A DNA stretch of 5,276 nucleotides from an uncultured Clostridia bacterium (GTDB lineage: Bacteria; Bacillota; Clostridia; Oscillospirales; Oscillospiraceae), in contig CAMWTG010000202.1 of NCBI GenBank assembly GCA_947177115.1, positions 1 to 5,276 of the forward strand, in the 5' to 3' direction. Position 1 is the first letter of the stretch, and each line of letters starts with the position of its first letter. Below are positions 4,979 through 5,276 of this stretch, in pieces. The translations under genes were made by a program, and so were the position numbers. The notes below the pieces were generated by a model that worked only from the letters and a program-made list of their open reading frames with translations, had not been told where the DNA came from and made no database searches.

Positions 4979-5276
4979 ATGAGGATTCATATTACCTGCA
5001 CCGCCCCGGAGAATGAAGTCCTGGCCTTTGCCGCCGGAGAGCTGGCGGCGTATCTGCCCCGGATGCTGCCGGACGATGGGGACGATTGGACAGCGGTCCT
5101 CTCCGCGGAAACGGGGGATAATGCGCCTGCGCCAGAGTCCTTTGCCGTGGCTATAACGGAGAACGGCGGGTCTATCACCGGCAGCTGCCCCAGGGCGGTC
5201 CTGCTGGGGGTGTACGACTACCTGCGGCGGCTGGGATGCCGGTTCCTGGGACCGGGAAGACAGTGTGAGATCGTAC
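4979..5276 (+). CDS. Partial gene: N-terminal domain resembling GH67/GH20b-type hydrolases (DUF4838-like)
   Basis: The first 99 codons of a gene running off the right edge. The start is the ATG at 4979, 9 bases after GAGGAG (4964-4969). The visible part shows an A-A-G-E-L-A-A-Y-L helix (18-26), then a predicted strand FAVAIT (55-60). Next comes SITGSCPRAVLLGVYDYL (65-82), continuing into RRLGCRFLGPG. This 'strand, G-S-x-R-G-x-x-x-G-V-Y-x-x-L, G-C-R-x-x-x-P-G' pattern is what I recall from the N-terminal domain of alpha-glucuronidases (GH67), beta-hexosaminidases (GH20b) and DUF4838 proteins, which precedes a TIM-barrel catalytic domain. No signal peptide is visible, so the product is probably cytoplasmic. 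The catalytic part is outside the window and substrate and activity are unknown. It follows the transporter operon but is separated from it by a terminator. Confidence 0.6.
   Translation, partial: MRIHITCTAPENEVLAFAAGELAAYLPRMLPDDGDDWTAVLSAETGDNAPAPESFAVAITENGGSITGSCPRAVLLGVYDYLRRLGCRFLGPGRQCEIV

Noticed and set aside
3751..4980. A 409-codon minus-strand open frame opposite the lipoprotein gene
   Set aside because: It is a mirror of the lipoprotein gene, with a G/H/V/A-rich translation and no recognisable family; same composition effect.

Overview
The window is GC-rich (roughly 60% by eye), strongly C/G-ending at third codon positions, and has near-consensus AAAGGAGG ribosome binding sites and a Gram-positive style lipoprotein signal. 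This suggests a high-GC Clostridia member of the Oscillospiraceae type (Flavonifractor, Lawsonibacter or Oscillibacter-like). That assignment is inference; no rRNA or marker gene is present.

Layout, all genes on the + strand: (1) 1-97 is a leader with a small hairpin and a strong ribosome binding site. (2) 98-1576 encodes a 492-residue homologue of the nickel-pincer lactate racemase LarA. (3) 1641-2447 and 2420-3214 encode the permease and ATPase of a NitT/TauT-type (SsuCB/TauCB-like) ABC importer, overlapping by 28 bases. (4) 3215-3807 is a non-coding, hairpin-dense block. Its two ends are imperfect inverted copies of each other, each carrying a GTACTTTT hairpin, a second hairpin, AGAATCC and TGATTAGTT in the same order. 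This looks like a small non-autonomous insertion, or a large structured RNA. (5) 3808-4887 encodes the importer's substrate-binding lipoprotein. (6) 4899-4963 holds two abutting hairpins ending in six T, a strong intrinsic terminator. (7) 4979 to the window edge is the start of a gene resembling the N-terminal domain of GH67/GH20-type hydrolases (DUF4838-like proteins).

Working model (inference): the importer brings in a small anionic compound, possibly a hydroxy acid or sugar acid. The LarA homologue racemises or epimerises it, or a related metabolite, in the cytoplasm, and the downstream hydrolase-like protein may belong to the same carbohydrate or acid pathway. The LarA homologue keeps the pincer-cofactor lysine and the nickel-ligand histidine but appears to have lost one of the two catalytic histidines and other active-site residues. 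Its reaction is therefore probably not plain lactate racemisation. The cofactor genes larB, larC and larE are not in the window.

The two observations most worth following are the altered LarA active site next to a dedicated importer, and the inverted-repeat element that separates the ATPase gene from its binding-protein gene.
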